This document shows, piece after piece, positions 17,401 through 27,514 of a stretch of DNA of 64,000 nt; position 1 is the stretch's first letter, and each line of letters begins with the position of its first letter. The stretch comes from Actinomycetota bacterium (lineage in GTDB: Bacteria > Actinomycetota > Actinomycetes > Nanopelagicales > Nanopelagicaceae), in assembly GCA_026392935.1 (NCBI GenBank), contig JAPLBE010000011.1, forward strand, positions 1 through 64,000, written 5' to 3'. Both the position numbers and the translations under genes were made by a program. The notes under the pieces were generated by a model. The model saw nothing but the letters and a program-made list of their open reading frames with translations, did not search any database and had not been told where the DNA came from.

Positions 17401-17950
17401 GTTCCTGGCTGAACAACTAGAAGATTTGAAGAATACTAAGAAGGATTTATTGGACATTATCAAGGAAGTTGATGACCGAGTACAGCAAATCTTTATGGAA
17501 GCATTCGAGGAAGTAGCAGAACATTTCAAAGATATTTTTGCTCGTTTATTCCCAGGTGGAGATGGAAAGCTCTTCCTTTCTAATCCAGATGATTTGTTAA
17601 ATACTGGTGTTGATGTCGAAGCTCGCCCTCCAGGAAAGCGAGTGAAGCGACTTTCACTTCTCTCTGGCGGAGAAAAATCACTTACAGCCGTTGCAATGTT
17701 GGTCGCAATCTTTAAATCACGTCCAAGCCCGTTCTATGTGCTTGATGAAGTTGAAGCGGCACTTGATGATGTGAACCTTGGCCGACTCTTGACCATCTTT
17801 GAAGAGTTACGTGAGAGCTCACAGCTGATCATTATTACTCACCAGAAGCGAACCATGGAAATTGCTGATGCCTTGTATGGTGTCACTATGCGCGGTGATG
17901 GCGTAACAGAAGTTATTTCTCAGCGCTTACGTGAATCTGAAACCGCTTAG
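14414..17950 (+). CDS. smc: Chromosome partition protein Smc
   Basis: Core condensin ATPase that organises and segregates the chromosome. The 1178-residue protein has Walker A [20 protein letters not shown] (about 31-50), a first long coiled coil, a hinge around residues 500-650, a second coiled coil, then the ABC signature [13 protein letters not shown] (about 1081) and Walker B [13 protein letters not shown]. Length is normal. It starts at GTG ([14 protein letters not shown]). It precedes ftsY directly; the mutM gene usually between rnc and smc in related genomes is absent. Confidence 0.97.
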   Translation: [1178 protein letters not shown]

Positions 17951-17969
17951 CGTCTAGGCTCTTTTGACT

Positions 17970-18806
17970 ATGGGTCTCTTTAATCGACTAATTGCAAAGG
18001 TCCGTGGATCTTCTACAGCCTCTGCAGTTGAGTGGTCTGAAATTCAAAGCGAGCTTTTGGCATCTGATCTCGGACCAAGTTTGGTGAGTACTCTGCTTGA
18101 TGAGGCGAAGAAACTTCCAGGGGATGATGTTGAAACTGCGATGAAAGAGATCCTTCGATCTAAGTTATCTGATAAAGAACGAACATTGAGTACTGGAGTA
18201 TCTCCACAAATAGTTCTTGTTGTGGGCGTTAATGGAACTGGAAAAACAACATCGGTAGCGAAGTTAGCAACACATTTACATTTGGAGAAGAAGAGCGTTC
18301 TCTTAGGGGCGGCAGATACATTTAGAGCAGCAGCGGTAGATCAACTCACAACGTGGGGGAATCGAATCGGCATAGAGACCATCACTGGAAAAGATGGAGC
18401 AGAACCTGCCTCCGTTGCCTTTGATAGCGCCAAGCGAGCCCTAGAAGAGAAGTTCGAATACCTAATCATTGACACTGCTGGTCGTTTGCACAATAAAAAT
18501 GATTTAATGGCAGAACTTGGAAAGATAAAACGAGTTGTTGAGAAAGTTGCTCCGGTTTCAGAAGTATTACTTGTTATTGATGCGACAACTGGACAGAACG
18601 GAATGGCGCAAGCGCATATCTTTAGTCAAGCCGTCGAAGTTACTGGGCTTATAGTCACCAAACTCGATGGCAGCGCCCGTGGCGGAATAGCCCTGGCTAT
18701 TGAGAACTCGCTGGGGATTCCAATCAAATTTGTGGGAACCGGCGAGGCAGCGCAGGATTTCTCTGCCTTTGAGCCCGAGAAATACCTGGATGGCCTTCTC
18801 GCGTAA
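17970..18806 (+). CDS. ftsY: Signal recognition particle receptor FtsY
   Basis: GTPase that docks ribosome-SRP complexes at the membrane. The 278-residue protein is only the NG domain: GVNGTGKTTSVAKLA (P-loop), ADTFRAAAVDQL, DTAGRLHNK and TKLDGSARGG are all present. The acidic N-terminal A domain and membrane helix seen in many FtsY proteins are missing; MGLFNRLIAKVRG may be a short amphipathic membrane anchor. I prefer ATG 17970 to the TTG two codons upstream. Confidence 0.95.
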   Translation: MGLFNRLIAKVRGSSTASAVEWSEIQSELLASDLGPSLVSTLLDEAKKLPGDDVETAMKEILRSKLSDKERTLSTGVSPQIVLVVGVNGTGKTTSVAKLATHLHLEKKSVLLGAADTFRAAAVDQLTTWGNRIGIETITGKDGAEPASVAFDSAKRALEEKFEYLIIDTAGRLHNKNDLMAELGKIKRVVEKVAPVSEVLLVIDATTGQNGMAQAHIFSQAVEVTGLIVTKLDGSARGGIALAIENSLGIPIKFVGTGEAAQDFSAFEPEKYLDGLLA

Positions 18807-18833
18807 CGCACTTGTAACAATCCAAGCCCTTTT

Positions 18834-18849
18834 GTGACGCTTTCTTAAC
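18834..18849 (+). promoter_or_regulatory. Possible GlnR-type half site upstream of amt
   Basis: GTGAC, six bases and TTAAC resemble one half of the actinobacterial GlnR box (GTnAC-N6-GaAAC) about 85 bases before the amt start. Two more GTAAC words lie nearby but not at the expected 11-base spacing. The match is partial, so this is tentative. Confidence 0.3.
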
Positions 18850-18934
18850 CTGCAAATCCACTGGCTGTAACTCACCCAAGGCATCTTTGCGCCATCTCAA
18901 CGACGAGTATCTCTATCTCTCGAATGGACTCGAA

Positions 18935-20574
<1,640 letters not shown>

Positions 20575-20598
20575 CCACTCCAAACTAAGATACGCGTC

Positions 20599-22860
20599 AT
20601 GGGAACAAGAGAGAGGCGCAATAGATCCAACGAGGGGGATCTGCTTCTCTCAAGATTGTTTGAAAAAAGTGGCGCAAATTCAGATGAGGTAGCAATCGCC
20701 GCGGTCGGAGGTTTCGGCCGCGGCGAGCTATCTCCAGGTTCAGATTTAGATATTGTCATTTTGCATAAAGGCAATCTCGATGGCCCAGAACTGGCTGATC
20801 TTGTAAACAAAATCCTGTATCCAATGTGGGATAAAAATATAAAAATAGATTATTCCGTGCGCACGCGCTCTGAAGTCAGAGATGCATCCGAAGGTGACCT
20901 CAAAGTAATACTTGGATTACTTGATATTCGCCTAGTGTGCGGAAGCGCAGATTTGGTTGCCGACGTACAAGTAGATGCTCTTGAGGAATGGCGAAAGAAT
21001 TCAAAGCGGCGATTGCCAGAGCTCCAGGCTTCACTTCTTGAGCGCCACCAAAGATCAGGCGAACTAGCATATTTGCTTGAACCTGATTTGAAGGAAGCAC
21101 GCGGGGGTCTTCGGGATATCACGGCGATTCGCGCAATTGATAAAGCAGCAACTGTTGAGATTCCAATGGAACGCATAAGCGTTGCAGAATCTTTGCTATC
21201 TAACGTTCGAGAAGCGCTTCATATCGTTAGCGAAAGAGATAAAGATAAATTACTCTTTCAGGAACAAGATAAAGTTGCCGCACATTTAGGATTTCGTGAT
21301 GCTGATGAGCTAATGAGTGAAGTCGCACAAGCTGCCAGGTCTGTAGATTATTTACTTGATTCAACTTGGTACAGATACGAACATAAAGGCAAGGACAGTG
21401 CTGGACGATTCTCGCGAAAAGTGCGCAGCACCACTCTCTCGCGAGATATCAGTGTTGCAAGTAAAGAAATAGTCATTGACATCGATGCTGATTTTTCAGC
21501 GGATTCCGGTCTCGGGTTACGTGCTGCCGCGTCGGCTGCGCAATTAGGCTTACCCATTTCTATGGAATCGCTCTCTAGAATTTCAGAATCCTTGCGAAGC
21601 GGAGTTGGAAAACTGCCTCAGCCATGGCCCCGCGAAGCCCGTGAGAGTCTCATTACTTTGATTGGTGCTGGCTCGGCAATGATTCAGGTCTTTGAAGCAC
21701 TTGATCAGGAAGAGATCATTTTCAGTTGGATTCCAGAATGGAAATCGGTCCGTTCATTGCCGCAAAGAAATGTTCTACACCGCCACACTGTCGATCGTCA
21801 CATGGTCGAAACTGCCGTCCAAGCAGCGGCGCTCACACGTAAAGTGCATAGACCGGACTTACTTCTTTTTAGTGCACTTTTCCATGACATTGGCAAGGGA
21901 ACCGAAGAAGATCACTCAGAGCGAGGCGAAAGATTAATAGCGCCACTTGCCGAGAGAATCGGTTTTTCACAAAGTGATGTTGAAACGATTAAGTTACTCG
22001 TCAAGCATCATCTTTTACTTTCAGCTACTGCAACTCGTCGCGATTTAGATGATCCAGCAACAATTACTTCTGTCGTTGATGTCATCCCCGATCTACAAAC
22101 TCTCGAACTTCTGCACGCACTGAGCATTGCTGATGGTGAGGCCACTGGTCGTGCTGCCTGGACAGAGTGGAAAGCATCACTTGTGGCCGACCTCGTTAAT
22201 CGGGTTGCTTTGGCAATCACTGATAACACCGTTGCCCAGCAACCAGAACTTACCGATGCACAGCGAGTTAAGGCAGAGGCTGGAAAATTAGCTGTAGCAA
22301 TTGAAAATAGAGAAGGCGTCTACGCAATTGAAATTGTGGTTCCAGATAGTACTGGATTACTTTCTACTGTGGCAGGAGTACTGAATTTACTTCGTTTGGA
22401 TGTGCGCTCTGCTCGAACGAAATCTGTTGCTCAATCTGCAGTTATGGAGTGGATCGTGATTCCTGATCCACACGCACCAAAGTTGACTGAAGAGAAATTG
22501 CACGATGAACTCACTCGAGCACTTGGAAGTAAGAGTTCGCTGAAAGAGAGAATTCAAAGCCGAATCGATGCGTATTCGCAACTACCTACAATTCCTGTTC
22601 CCGAGCCGATAGTTGAGACATTCCTAGACGCCGCTACAGATGCAACGATTATTGAGGTACGTAGTCACGATAGGCCTGCTCTCTTATTTGGCATCGGTGA
22701 TTCCATTACTCGAAGCAATATTGATATCCGCTCGGCAATCGTGACGACCTTAGGGGCAGAAGCAATAGACACTCTGTATGTCACAGAAATTGGGGGAGGA
22801 CCCTTATCCGCTGAGCGGGCTGAAGAAGTTGCTGCACGATTGCGTTCGGCGCTGAAGTAG
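20599..22860 (+). CDS. glnD: [Protein-PII] nucleotidyltransferase/hydrolase GlnD
   Basis: Bifunctional enzyme that modifies and demodifies PII in response to glutamine. The 753-residue protein has the nucleotidyltransferase motif GGFGRGELSPGSDLDIV at about residues 36-52, a central HD hydrolase domain with FHDIGKGTEEDHSERG (about 430), and two C-terminal ACT domains (about 575-650 and 685-753) for glutamine sensing. It is somewhat shorter than enterobacterial GlnD because the N-terminus is trimmed. It is 24 bases behind glnB and 12 before ffh. Confidence 0.94.
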   Translation: MGTRERRNRSNEGDLLLSRLFEKSGANSDEVAIAAVGGFGRGELSPGSDLDIVILHKGNLDGPELADLVNKILYPMWDKNIKIDYSVRTRSEVRDASEGDLKVILGLLDIRLVCGSADLVADVQVDALEEWRKNSKRRLPELQASLLERHQRSGELAYLLEPDLKEARGGLRDITAIRAIDKAATVEIPMERISVAESLLSNVREALHIVSERDKDKLLFQEQDKVAAHLGFRDADELMSEVAQAARSVDYLLDSTWYRYEHKGKDSAGRFSRKVRSTTLSRDISVASKEIVIDIDADFSADSGLGLRAAASAAQLGLPISMESLSRISESLRSGVGKLPQPWPREARESLITLIGAGSAMIQVFEALDQEEIIFSWIPEWKSVRSLPQRNVLHRHTVDRHMVETAVQAAALTRKVHRPDLLLFSALFHDIGKGTEEDHSERGERLIAPLAERIGFSQSDVETIKLLVKHHLLLSATATRRDLDDPATITSVVDVIPDLQTLELLHALSIADGEATGRAAWTEWKASLVADLVNRVALAITDNTVAQQPELTDAQRVKAEAGKLAVAIENREGVYAIEIVVPDSTGLLSTVAGVLNLLRLDVRSARTKSVAQSAVMEWIVIPDPHAPKLTEEKLHDELTRALGSKSSLKERIQSRIDAYSQLPTIPVPEPIVETFLDAATDATIIEVRSHDRPALLFGIGDSITRSNIDIRSAIVTTLGAEAIDTLYVTEIGGGPLSAERAEEVAARLRSALK

Positions 22861-22872
22861 AGTTCCACCATT

Positions 22873-24330
22873 ATGTTCGAGACGCTCACTTCTAGATTTG
22901 CTAATGCTTTTGGGACGCTGCGTTCACGTGGAAAAATTTCTGAAAAAGATATCGAACTTGTAGTAACAGAGATTCGGCAGGCCCTTCTTGAAGCAGATGT
23001 TGCGCTCAGTGTCGTTGAGAATTTCACCGAAACTATCCAACAGCAAGCGCTCGAAATATTGCCGACACTTCAAGCGGGTTCTAACCAAGCGGAAGCGATT
23101 TATTCAGTAGTCAATAAAGAACTTACAGAAATTTTGGGTGGTGGAGCACGCCGAATTCGCTTTGCGAAGAAACCTCCAACCATCATCATGCTGGCAGGCC
23201 TACAAGGTGCTGGTAAAACAACTCTCGCTGCCAAGCTTGCAAAGTTTTACAAAGATCAAGGCGAGACTCCAATTCTGATTGCCTCTGACTTACAGCGACC
23301 AAATGCTGTCAATCAACTTCAAGTAGTTGGTCAATCAGTAGGAGTTCCTGTCTACGCACCTGAACCTGGTAATGGTGTTGGCGATCCTGTAAAAGTTGCT
23401 CGCGATGGCGTGCAATTTGCGGCATCAAAACTTCATAGCATGGTGATTGTTGATACTGCCGGCCGTTTAGGTGTTGATGCAGAACTCATGCAGGAAGCAA
23501 TTGCAATACGTGATGCAATAACGCCAGATGAAATTCTCTTTGTTGTCGATGCCATGATTGGTCAAGACGCAGTAAAGACAGCACAGGCATTCCAAGATGG
23601 CGTTGGCTTCGATGGTGTGGTCATCACAAAACTAGATGGTGACGCACGTGGTGGCTCCGCACTTTCAATTGCAGCACTTACAGGAAGCCCAATCATGTTC
23701 GCCTCAGTAGGTGAAAAGATTTCTGACTTTGATATTTTCTATCCAGAGAGAATGGCTTCTCGCATTCTAGGGATGGGTGATGTCGCTACTCTCGCTGAGC
23801 AAGCAAAGAAAGCATTTGATGGTGATACAGCTAAAAAGTTAGAGGACAAATTTACTTCCGGAGAAGATTTCACACTTGATGATTTCCTCGAGCAATTAGA
23901 GGCAATGTCGAAGATGGGCTCTATGGGTAAATTGTTATCAATGCTCCCTGGCGCAGGGCAGATGAAGAAACAGATTGAAAATTTTGACGAATCAGAAATT
24001 ACGCGCACTAAAGCCATTGTGCAGTCAATGACTCCACTCGAACGCCGCGATATGAAAGTACTTAATGGTTCACGTCGAGCACGTATAGCAAACGGTTCTG
24101 GTCGCAAAGTCTCTGATGTAAATGCTCTTGTTGAAAAATTCACCGCGGCACAGAAGATGATGAAGCAGATGAGAAACGGTGGATCCATTCCCGGGATGCC
24201 TCCGATGCCTGCTGGTATGCGTCCACCAGGAATCGCTGTAACTAAGGGCTCACAACAGAGCCCTCAGAAGAAGAAGTCGAAATCTGGAAATCCCGCTAAG
24301 CGTGCGCTGGAAAATGGCTCGATTTCTTAA
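22873..24330 (+). CDS. ffh: Signal recognition particle protein Ffh
   Basis: SRP GTPase that binds signal sequences and 4.5S RNA. The 485-residue protein shows N and G domains with GLQGAGKTTLAAKLA (P-loop), DLQRPNAVNQL, DTAGRLGVD and TKLDGDARGG, then an M domain with the methionine-rich KMMKQMRNGG region and a Pro/Met/Gly-rich C-terminus. Length is slightly below that of high-GC actinobacteria. It lies upstream of the rpsP operon as in Mycobacterium. Confidence 0.97.
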   Translation: MFETLTSRFANAFGTLRSRGKISEKDIELVVTEIRQALLEADVALSVVENFTETIQQQALEILPTLQAGSNQAEAIYSVVNKELTEILGGGARRIRFAKKPPTIIMLAGLQGAGKTTLAAKLAKFYKDQGETPILIASDLQRPNAVNQLQVVGQSVGVPVYAPEPGNGVGDPVKVARDGVQFAASKLHSMVIVDTAGRLGVDAELMQEAIAIRDAITPDEILFVVDAMIGQDAVKTAQAFQDGVGFDGVVITKLDGDARGGSALSIAALTGSPIMFASVGEKISDFDIFYPERMASRILGMGDVATLAEQAKKAFDGDTAKKLEDKFTSGEDFTLDDFLEQLEAMSKMGSMGKLLSMLPGAGQMKKQIENFDESEITRTKAIVQSMTPLERRDMKVLNGSRRARIANGSGRKVSDVNALVEKFTAAQKMMKQMRNGGSIPGMPPMPAGMRPPGIAVTKGSQQSPQKKKSKSGNPAKRALENGSIS

Positions 24331-24360
24331 TTTTGAGCGTAACTGGCAAGATTAGCCACC

Positions 24361-24433
24361 TGTTACAGGGCCCTCTACCCCGGTAACAATCCAATCCACA
24401 GTTGGACCCCAAAGTTACGCACCCCGCTGTAAC
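24361..24433. repeat. Two inverted GTTAC/GTAAC pairs before rpsP
   Basis: The 141-base ffh-rpsP gap contains TGTTAC (24361) with GTAACA (24383), and GTTAC (24414) with GTAAC (24429). The two inverted pairs have different spacers (16 and 10 bases). They may form leader-RNA hairpins for the ribosomal operon or be binding sites. No classical terminator or attenuator is evident. Confidence 0.4.
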
Positions 24434-24471
24434 GATGTCGGCCTGACACACTTTTTAGGAGCACTACTTCT

Positions 24472-25047
24472 TTGTCAACAAAAATTCGCTTAATGCGCAT
24501 GGGAAAAATTCGCACACCCTATTTCCGCATTGTTGTAACAGATTCACGTAAAGCACGTAACGGACTTTCAATTGAAGAAATTGGTCGCTACGTTCCAGGT
24601 CAAGAACCATCAATCATCGAAGTTAATTCAGAGCGTGCTCTCTATTGGCTCGGCGTTGGTGCACAACCATCAGAGGCAGTAGAGGCGCTTCTGAAGGTGA
24701 CCGGAGATTGGCAGAAGCACAAGGGTCTTCCAGGAACTGAAGGAACACTTCGCGTTGCAGCTCCAAAGCCAGCAAAGAGCGTTGCATATGAAGCAGCTGT
24801 TAAAGCTGCTGCTGCAGAACCTGCAGAAGGTGCAACAACTTTGAAGAAGAAGGCTCAGGACAAACTAGCTGCAAAGGCTGCACCTGCACCAGTTGTGGAA
24901 GTGTCCGAGCCAGCAAAGGAGAGTGCTGTGTCCGAGGTTCCAGCTCAAGATGTGACTGCAGAAGTAAGTGCAGTAACAGAAGAGGTTCCAGTTGAAGCCG
25001 CGACAACAGAAGAAGTCGTTGTAAGCGAAGAAACACCTGCTGAGTAA
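24472..25047 (+). CDS. rpsP: Ribosomal protein bS16 with long acidic tail
   Basis: Small-subunit ribosomal protein. Residues 1-85 are the S16 core ([55 protein letters not shown]). The remaining ~105 residues are a low-complexity Ala/Glu/Val/Pro-rich tail; bS16 in many bacteria is only about 80-90 residues, although actinobacteria often have extensions. It starts at TTG with AGGAG about ten bases upstream. It leads the rpsP-khpA-rimM-trmD operon. Confidence 0.95.
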   Translation: MSTKIRLMRMGKIRTPYFRIVVTDSRKARNGLSIEEIGRYVPGQEPSIIEVNSERALYWLGVGAQPSEAVEALLKVTGDWQKHKGLPGTEGTLRVAAPKPAKSVAYEAAVKAAAAEPAEGATTLKKKAQDKLAAKAAPAPVVEVSEPAKESAVSEVPAQDVTAEVSAVTEEVPVEAATTEEVVVSEETPAE

Positions 25048-25049
25048 CC

Positions 25050-25289
25050 ATGATTGATGAAGCTCTAGAACATCTCGTTAAGGGAATCGTTGATAATCCT
25101 GACGATGTCAATGTGAAGGAGAAGACACACCGTCGAGGAACTACTCTCGAAGTTCGTGTTAACCCTGAAGATATCGGCAAGGTAATCGGTCGTAACGGTC
25201 GTACAGCAAAGGCGCTTCGCACAGTTGTAAGCGCACTTGCTGGTCGCACCGTACGCGTCGATCTCATCGATACCGACGAGGTTCGTTAA
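25050..25289 (+). CDS. khpA: KH-domain RNA-binding protein (KhpA)
   Basis: A 79-residue single KH-domain protein with the RNA-binding loop GKVIGRNGRTAKALRTVV. It follows rpsP by two bases and precedes rimM, the usual place of KhpA (YlqC). KhpA with KhpB binds many RNAs and affects cell size and ribosome assembly in other bacteria. The specific role here is inferred from family and position. Confidence 0.92.
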   Translation: MIDEALEHLVKGIVDNPDDVNVKEKTHRRGTTLEVRVNPEDIGKVIGRNGRTAKALRTVVSALAGRTVRVDLIDTDEVR

Positions 25290-25303
25290 ATAGTTTTTCA
25301 CCC

Positions 25304-25807
25304 ATGAAACTAAACGTGGGCCGCATTGGTAAAGCTCACGGAATTCTTGGTGAAGCGACAATAGAAGTTCGCACCGATGAAGCTGAAGATCGCTTTGCTA
25401 TCGGTGCGGTTCTTGAAACAGAAAACCACGGAAATCTCACTGTGGTTTCTGCGCGCGTTCACAATGGAATCCTTCTCTTAGGTTTTGAAGGATTCAACGA
25501 TAGAAACGCAATTGAAGCGCTTAGAAATGAACTTCTTTACACAGATGTAGATATCAACGCACCTGGCATCGATGAAGATGACTATCACGTACTCCAACTC
25601 ATCGGCTGTAAAGCATATTTAGTAGATGGTGATGAATTTGGCGAAGTCGCAGATGTCTTAAATTTGCCCGGTCAAGATGTTCTAGTAGTTAAAACAGATC
25701 AAGGCGAAACTCTCATTCCTTTCGTACGTCAACTAGTTCCCATCGTGGATATCTCGACGAAGAGATTGACCGTGATTCCTCCAGTAATCGAAGGGACTCT
25801 CAGATGA
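25304..25807 (+). CDS. rimM: Ribosome maturation factor RimM
   Basis: Assembly factor for the head of the 30S subunit, binding protein S19. The 167-residue protein has the N-terminal beta-barrel [21 protein letters not shown] and the C-terminal PRC-barrel ([34 protein letters not shown]). It overlaps trmD by four bases (ATGA). Confidence 0.95.
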   Translation: MKLNVGRIGKAHGILGEATIEVRTDEAEDRFAIGAVLETENHGNLTVVSARVHNGILLLGFEGFNDRNAIEALRNELLYTDVDINAPGIDEDDYHVLQLIGCKAYLVDGDEFGEVADVLNLPGQDVLVVKTDQGETLIPFVRQLVPIVDISTKRLTVIPPVIEGTLR

Positions 25808-26487
25808 AAATAGATGTCATCTCAATCTTCCCTGAGTACCTTTCTCCACTTCAGCTTTCACTACTAGGCAAGGCTCAGAGCTCGGGCCTTGTCGAAATCA
25901 CTGTTCATGACTTGCGAAAGCACACAAGCGACAATCACAACACGGTTGATGACACCCCCTATGGCGGAGGAGCTGGAATGGTGATGCTCCCAGAAGTGTG
26001 GGGCAAAGCGCTCGATCCTCTTATGCAAGAAGACACAGACCTCATAGTTCTCACGCCTGCCGGAAAACGGTTTAATCAAAATATGGCAGAGAGTTTTTCA
26101 AAGTCGAGACACCTAATTTTTGCGTGCGGGCGGTACGAAGGAATTGATGATCGTGTGCGTCAGCACTATTCGACGCCCGAGTACCAATCTCGAAATATTC
26201 GCGTTCATGAAGCATCAATTGGTGACTATGTTTTAGGCGGCGGAGAGGTTGCATCGATGGTGATGATTGAAGCCATCACGAGACTGATTCCAGGAGTACT
26301 TGGGAATCCAGATTCTCTCGCTGAGGAGTCACACAACGATGAGGGCTACCTTGAGTACCCCAATTTTACGAAGCCCCAAGAATGGCGCGGAATCCCAGTC
26401 CCGGAGATTCTTTTGAGTGGCAACCATGCCGAAATTGCAAAGTGGCGAAGCCAACAGGCAGAAAAGCGCGCAAAAGATAATCTATAA
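25804..26487 (+). CDS. trmD: tRNA (guanine37-N1)-methyltransferase
   Basis: SPOUT-class enzyme that methylates G37 of several tRNAs and prevents frameshifting. The 227-residue protein has [29 protein letters not shown], the knotted SAM site [13 protein letters not shown] and [19 protein letters not shown]. Length is normal. It ends the rpsP operon; the next gene has its own start region. Confidence 0.97.
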   Translation: MKIDVISIFPEYLSPLQLSLLGKAQSSGLVEITVHDLRKHTSDNHNTVDDTPYGGGAGMVMLPEVWGKALDPLMQEDTDLIVLTPAGKRFNQNMAESFSKSRHLIFACGRYEGIDDRVRQHYSTPEYQSRNIRVHEASIGDYVLGGGEVASMVMIEAITRLIPGVLGNPDSLAEESHNDEGYLEYPNFTKPQEWRGIPVPEILLSGNHAEIAKWRSQQAEKRAKDNL

Positions 26488-26524
26488 CTCGTCAGTAACG
26501 CACTCTTGAGTTTACTGTTAGCCC

Positions 26525-27493
26525 ATGAGTGAAGAGTCAGCACAAATCCAGGCGCGTTTAATTCGCGATCTGGAACCAGTAGTTGCTGTCGAACTCGAGC
26601 GTCATATCTCTGTTCAGAAAAATTGGTATCCACACGAATATGTCCCATGGTCTGAAGGTCGCGACTATGCAGGACCACTCAACGGTGACGCTTGGGAAGC
26701 GAAAGATTCTCGCCTATCTCCTGTCGCGCAAGATTCATTGGTTCTCAATTTACTTACTGAGGATAACTTACCGAGCTATCACACTGAGATTGCTATCTCT
26801 ATGGGACGCGATGGTGCGTGGGGAAATTGGATTGAGCGTTGGACCGCGGAAGAAGCGCGACATGCAATTGTTATTCGTGATTACCTTATGGCAACTCGTG
26901 GCGTAGATCCGTACGAACTGGAAGATTTACGCATGGCGCATATGTCACTCGGATACCAAACACCCTATGAAAACGATATGTTGCACACGATTGCCTACGT
27001 TTCTTTCCAAGAGTTAGCTACAAGAATTTCACATAGAAATACTGGAAAACTTTCTGACGATCCAATAGCTGAAGGAATGATGCAACGAGTCGCACTCGAT
27101 GAGAATCTGCATATGCTCTTCTACCGCAACACACTCTCTGCAGCGCTCGACATGGAACCAAATGCAGCGATGCGCGCAATCACCGATGTTGTCACCAACT
27201 TTGATATGCCTGGTGCGAATATGCCTGGTTTCGGTCGTAAAGCGGTGCAAATTGCTCTTGCTGGAATTTACGACCTACAGCAGCACCTCGATGATGTTAT
27301 CGCTCCTGTTTTACGAGCATGGAACGTCTACGAACGTACTGATCTTTCAGGAGATGGATTAAAGGCACGAGATGAACTCAAAGCATTTATGGATGCGACC
27401 TATAAGGCCGCCGCTACATTTAACGATAAGCGTGAAGTGCATTTTGAGCGTCAGATTGCTCGCGGCATCTCACCAATTCGCATCACTAACTGA
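26525..27493 (+). CDS. Acyl-[acyl-carrier-protein] desaturase (DesA-like)
   Basis: Soluble diiron enzyme that introduces a double bond into acyl-ACP. The 322-residue protein has two carboxylate-histidine motifs, EEARH in WTAEEARHAIVIRDYL (about residue 116) and DENLH in VALDENLHMLFYRN (about 190), plus ENLPSYHTEI holding another iron ligand. It resembles mycobacterial DesA1/DesA2 and plant stearoyl-ACP desaturase. It is a likely source of monounsaturated membrane lipids. It stands alone between trmD and miaB; regiospecificity cannot be read from sequence. Confidence 0.9.
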   Translation: MSEESAQIQARLIRDLEPVVAVELERHISVQKNWYPHEYVPWSEGRDYAGPLNGDAWEAKDSRLSPVAQDSLVLNLLTEDNLPSYHTEIAISMGRDGAWGNWIERWTAEEARHAIVIRDYLMATRGVDPYELEDLRMAHMSLGYQTPYENDMLHTIAYVSFQELATRISHRNTGKLSDDPIAEGMMQRVALDENLHMLFYRNTLSAALDMEPNAAMRAITDVVTNFDMPGANMPGFGRKAVQIALAGIYDLQQHLDDVIAPVLRAWNVYERTDLSGDGLKARDELKAFMDATYKAAATFNDKREVHFERQIARGISPIRITN

Positions 27494-27514
27494 CTCTGAA
27501 ATAAGATAGGGGAC

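Noticed and set aside
18887-18934. TTG start for amt giving 16 extra residues
   Set aside because: The added residues are polar and not shared by Amt proteins, which begin near MDQVVLNGGDTAW.
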